Shown: positions 62,300 to 64,000 of the stretch, piece by piece
Layout: each line of letters opens with the position of its first letter
How positions within the stretch are numbered: the stretch's first letter is position 1
NCBI GenBank assembly: GCA_017521565.1
Contig: JAFXCE010000001.1
Location: 1-64,000, forward strand
Length of the DNA stretch: 64,000 nucleotides
From: Clostridia bacterium
GTDB lineage: Bacteria; Bacillota; Clostridia; Christensenellales; Aristaeellaceae
Direction: 5' to 3'
Position numbers and translations under genes: made by a program
Notes under the pieces: generated by a model
What the model was told of the DNA's origin: nothing
The model's database searches: none
Seen by the model: the letters and a program-made list of their open reading frames with translations, nothing else

Positions 62300-62329
62300 A
62301 TTATATGCGTTGAGCCCCTGCAGTGTCAA
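62300..62329 (-). promoter_or_regulatory. Sigma-A promoter of the cysE-cysS T-box operon
   Basis: TTGACA (62324-62329) and TATAAT (62300-62305) with an 18-base spacer, minus strand, just upstream of the leader. Confidence 0.85.
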
Positions 62330-62397
62330 GGACATTTTTCCTTTGCGGGAAATTCTGCTGACCCGGAAAATTTCCTCTATACGTTTCAGGTTTCATG

Positions 62398-62406
62398 TGC
62401 TATAAT
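62398..62406 (+). promoter_or_regulatory. Extended -10 promoter of the 43-residue gene
   Basis: TGCTATAAT (62398-62406), an extended -10 without a good -35 partner, 34 bases ahead of the start codon at 62440. Confidence 0.5.
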
Positions 62407-62439
62407 GTACGAAGCATTTTATATGGGAGGTTGTGTCCT

Positions 62440-62571
62440 ATGGCTTCTACGAAGACTCCGTCCGCGCGCGAGCTGCGCAAGAAGAAGATGGTTCGCATCA
62501 TCGCGATCGTCGCCTGTGCTGCGCTGCTGCTCACCGCGATCCTGCCGTACATCGCTTCCGCGCTGTATTGA
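62440..62571 (+). CDS. Small single-pass membrane protein (43 aa)
   Basis: ATG 62440 after GGGAGG opens a 43-codon frame ending at TGA 62571. The product (MASTKTPSARELRKKKM then a hydrophobic helix IIAIVACAALLLTAILPYI) is a basic cytosolic tail plus one membrane helix. A promoter and a terminator both fit it. Such tiny basic-helix proteins are common near DnaK or cell-envelope genes in clostridia, but no family is recognised. Confidence 0.62.
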   Translation: MASTKTPSARELRKKKMVRIIAIVACAALLLTAILPYIASALY

Positions 62572-62595
62572 TCGGCTTTTCCATTGAGCGAAATT

Positions 62596-62627
62596 CGCCG
62601 CTTCCGAAAACTCGGAAGCGGCGTTTT
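62596..62627. terminator. Bidirectional terminator of the small gene and dnaK
   Basis: CGCCGCTTCCG and CGGAAGCGGCG enclose an AAAACT loop, followed by TTTT on the plus strand. It serves the convergent small gene and the DnaK end at 62638. Confidence 0.85.
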
Positions 62628-62637
62628 CTGTATTCTT

Positions 62638-64000
62638 TTACATCTGCGTCTGGTCGCTCTCCGGCGGCAGGATGCTGCCGGCGCTGCCGCGCAGGACGGT
62701 AATCAGCCTGCGGATCTCGCCCGCCTCCGTGGTGGTGATGTCTTCCGGCTTGGTCTTATGGACGGCCTTCTTGAGCGCAGCGATGTCGTCCTTGATGCGC
62801 TTTTTGGTCTCCTTATCGAGCTCCTTGTGCTCGGAGAGCGCTTTCTCCGCTTCATAGACAAGGCGCTCGCCCTCGTTGCGGGTATCGAGCGCGCGCTTGC
62901 GCTCCTGATCCCACTGCTCGTATTTCTTCGCATCCTCCATCGCGCGGCGGATCTCATCCTCGCTCATGTTGGTGGTCGAAGAAATGGTGATCTCCTGACT
63001 GTTGCCGGTACCAAGATCCCTCGCGGAAACCTTGACGATGCCATTGGCGTCGATTTCAAACGTCACCTCAATCTGCGGCACGCCCGCCATCGCGCGGCGG
63101 ATGCCCTTCAGGCGGAAATTGCCCAGCAGCTTGTTGTCCCTTGCGAAATGGCGTTCGCCCTGCAGGACCTTGATATCTACCGCCGTCTGGAAGGGCGCAG
63201 CAGTCGTGAAAATCTGACTGTGCCTCGCCGGAATCGTCGTGTTGCGGTCAATCAGCTTTGTCGCCACGCCGCCAACGGTCTCAATGGACAGCGACAGCGG
63301 AGTGACGTCCATGAGGATGATGTCCTGCGCAGCGGAAGAAACGACCATAGAATTGCCAGCCGTCTTTGCTGCGAGCTTGCCGCCCTGAAGCGCTGCGCCC
63401 AGCGCCACGCACTCGTCCGGGTTCATCGCCTTGCTCGGCATCTTGCCCGTCATCTTGCGAACCATCTCCTGCACAGCGGGCATGCGCGTGCTGCCGCCGA
63501 CGAGCAGCACCTGGTTCAGCTCGCTCATTGAAAGCGCTGCATCCGTCATCACCTGCGACACCGGCCCGGCTGTGCGCTCCACCAGATCGCGGGTCATCCC
63601 CTCAAACTGCGCGCGGGTGATCGTGATATCCATATGGTGTGGACCGTTTCTGTCCTGCGTGAGGAAGGGCAGCATGATCTGCGCGCTCATCTGGCCGGAA
63701 AGCTCACGCTTGGCCTTCTCCGCTGCCTCGCGCACGCGCAGCATCGCTGCACCGTCGCGCGTCAAATCGATCTTGTCCGTCCTGCGGAATTCACCGACGA
63801 GATGATCCACCAGCCGCTGGTCAAAGTCGTCTCCTCCGAGATGGTTGTCTCCGCTGGTTGCCAGCACCTCGATCACGCCGTCGCCGATCTCAATCAGGGA
63901 CACATCAAACGTACCGCCGCCCAGATCATACACCAGAATCTTCTGCGCATGGCCGTGATCAAGGCCATAGGCAAATGCAGCCGCTGTCGGCTCATTGATG
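62638..64000 (-). CDS. dnaK: DnaK-type Hsp70 chaperone (front cut by window edge)
   Basis: At least 454 codons are visible. It begins inside the nucleotide domain: [14 protein letters not shown], then [27 protein letters not shown] and [13 protein letters not shown]. The substrate-binding domain follows ([18 protein letters not shown] and [17 protein letters not shown]). The lid is helical and charged. It ends [12 protein letters not shown], shorter than the usual acidic DnaK tail. No GrpE or DnaJ gene lies next to it in the window. It could be the main DnaK or a paralogue; the tail favours a variant. Confidence 0.9.
   Translation of the reverse strand, partial: INEPTAAAFAYGLDHGHAQKILVYDLGGGTFDVSLIEIGDGVIEVLATSGDNHLGGDDFDQRLVDHLVGEFRRTDKIDLTRDGAAMLRVREAAEKAKRELSGQMSAQIMLPFLTQDRNGPHHMDITITRAQFEGMTRDLVERTAGPVSQVMTDAALSMSELNQVLLVGGSTRMPAVQEMVRKMTGKMPSKAMNPDECVALGAALQGGKLAAKTAGNSMVVSSAAQDIILMDVTPLSLSIETVGGVATKLIDRNTTIPARHSQIFTTAAPFQTAVDIKVLQGERHFARDNKLLGNFRLKGIRRAMAGVPQIEVTFEIDANGIVKVSARDLGTGNSQEITISSTTNMSEDEIRRAMEDAKKYEQWDQERKRALDTRNEGERLVYEAEKALSEHKELDKETKKRIKDDIAALKKAVHKTKPEDITTTEAGEIRRLITVLRGSAGSILPPESDQTQM

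Noticed and set aside
1..64000. CRISPR arrays, rRNA genes and full insertion sequences
   Set aside because: No regularly spaced direct repeats, rRNA-like conserved blocks or transposase frames with terminal inverted repeats were found by reading both strands.

Overview
The window looks like a chromosomal piece of a spore-forming, gut-type Firmicute (class Clostridia). Several sporulation genes support this: SpoIIGA-sigma E (58.2-59.7 kb), the GPR spore protease, dipicolinate synthase A/B and a DacF-type carboxypeptidase. RNase J, YlbF, MltG, RecD2, ScpA/ScpB and a T-box-controlled cysE-cysS operon fit as well. Codon use in the core is visibly G+C rich. I cannot name a genus from the sequence alone.

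Layout. (1) 1 to about 24.1 kb is an acquired island of more moderate G+C. It opens with phage/plasmid replication genes on the minus strand (P4-type primase-helicase, CHC2 zinc-finger primase, a sigma-region-4-like HTH protein). A plus-strand defence operon follows (3.3-17.4 kb): a DUF6076-like protein, an ADP-ribosylglycohydrolase fused to a type I methyltransferase subunit, a second HsdM, HsdS, a tyrosine recombinase, a silent HsdS half-gene, HsdR, and an McrB/McrC pair. After a few small accessory genes comes a minus-strand secreted-toxin operon (19.2-23.6 kb): a large secreted protein, an LHH-nuclease toxin, a SUKH immunity protein and an unknown protein. The island ends at a tRNA 3'-end fragment at 24.08 kb, with a second, 19-bp partial copy at 24.25 kb. 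Each copy is followed by its own terminator, as expected for attachment scars. (2) 24.3-27.6 kb is an A+T-richer module (lipoprotein, Ser/Thr kinase, HTH-like protein) followed by the C-terminal scrap of a tyrosine integrase. (3) 27.7-64 kb is ordinary core chromosome: a frameshifted FGGY sugar kinase, TauE-type permease, phospholipase-like protein, DacF, GPR, NadE and a phosphoesterase. A probable structured RNA lies upstream of a zinc-ribbon gene. Next come ComF, RecD2, U32 peptidase, MltG, YlbF, RNase J, thioredoxin, RseC-like, HisS, FtsK, DpaA/DpaB, MscL, ScpA/ScpB, an M50 protease, GNAT, sigma E/SpoIIGA, CysS/CysE and a truncated DnaK.

How the genes work together. The restriction locus would methylate and cut DNA with two different methyltransferase subunits. 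The HsdS specificity gene and the silent half-gene share a 23-bp direct repeat flanking a recombinase, so a single excision would swap the second target-recognition domain. McrBC directly downstream adds modification-dependent restriction. The intact ADP-ribosylglycohydrolase domain joined to HsdM is the most unusual feature and the best candidate for an undescribed activity. The toxin operon is a separate inter-bacterial competition module on the same island. In the core, several operons have clear sigma-A promoters, which are listed individually.
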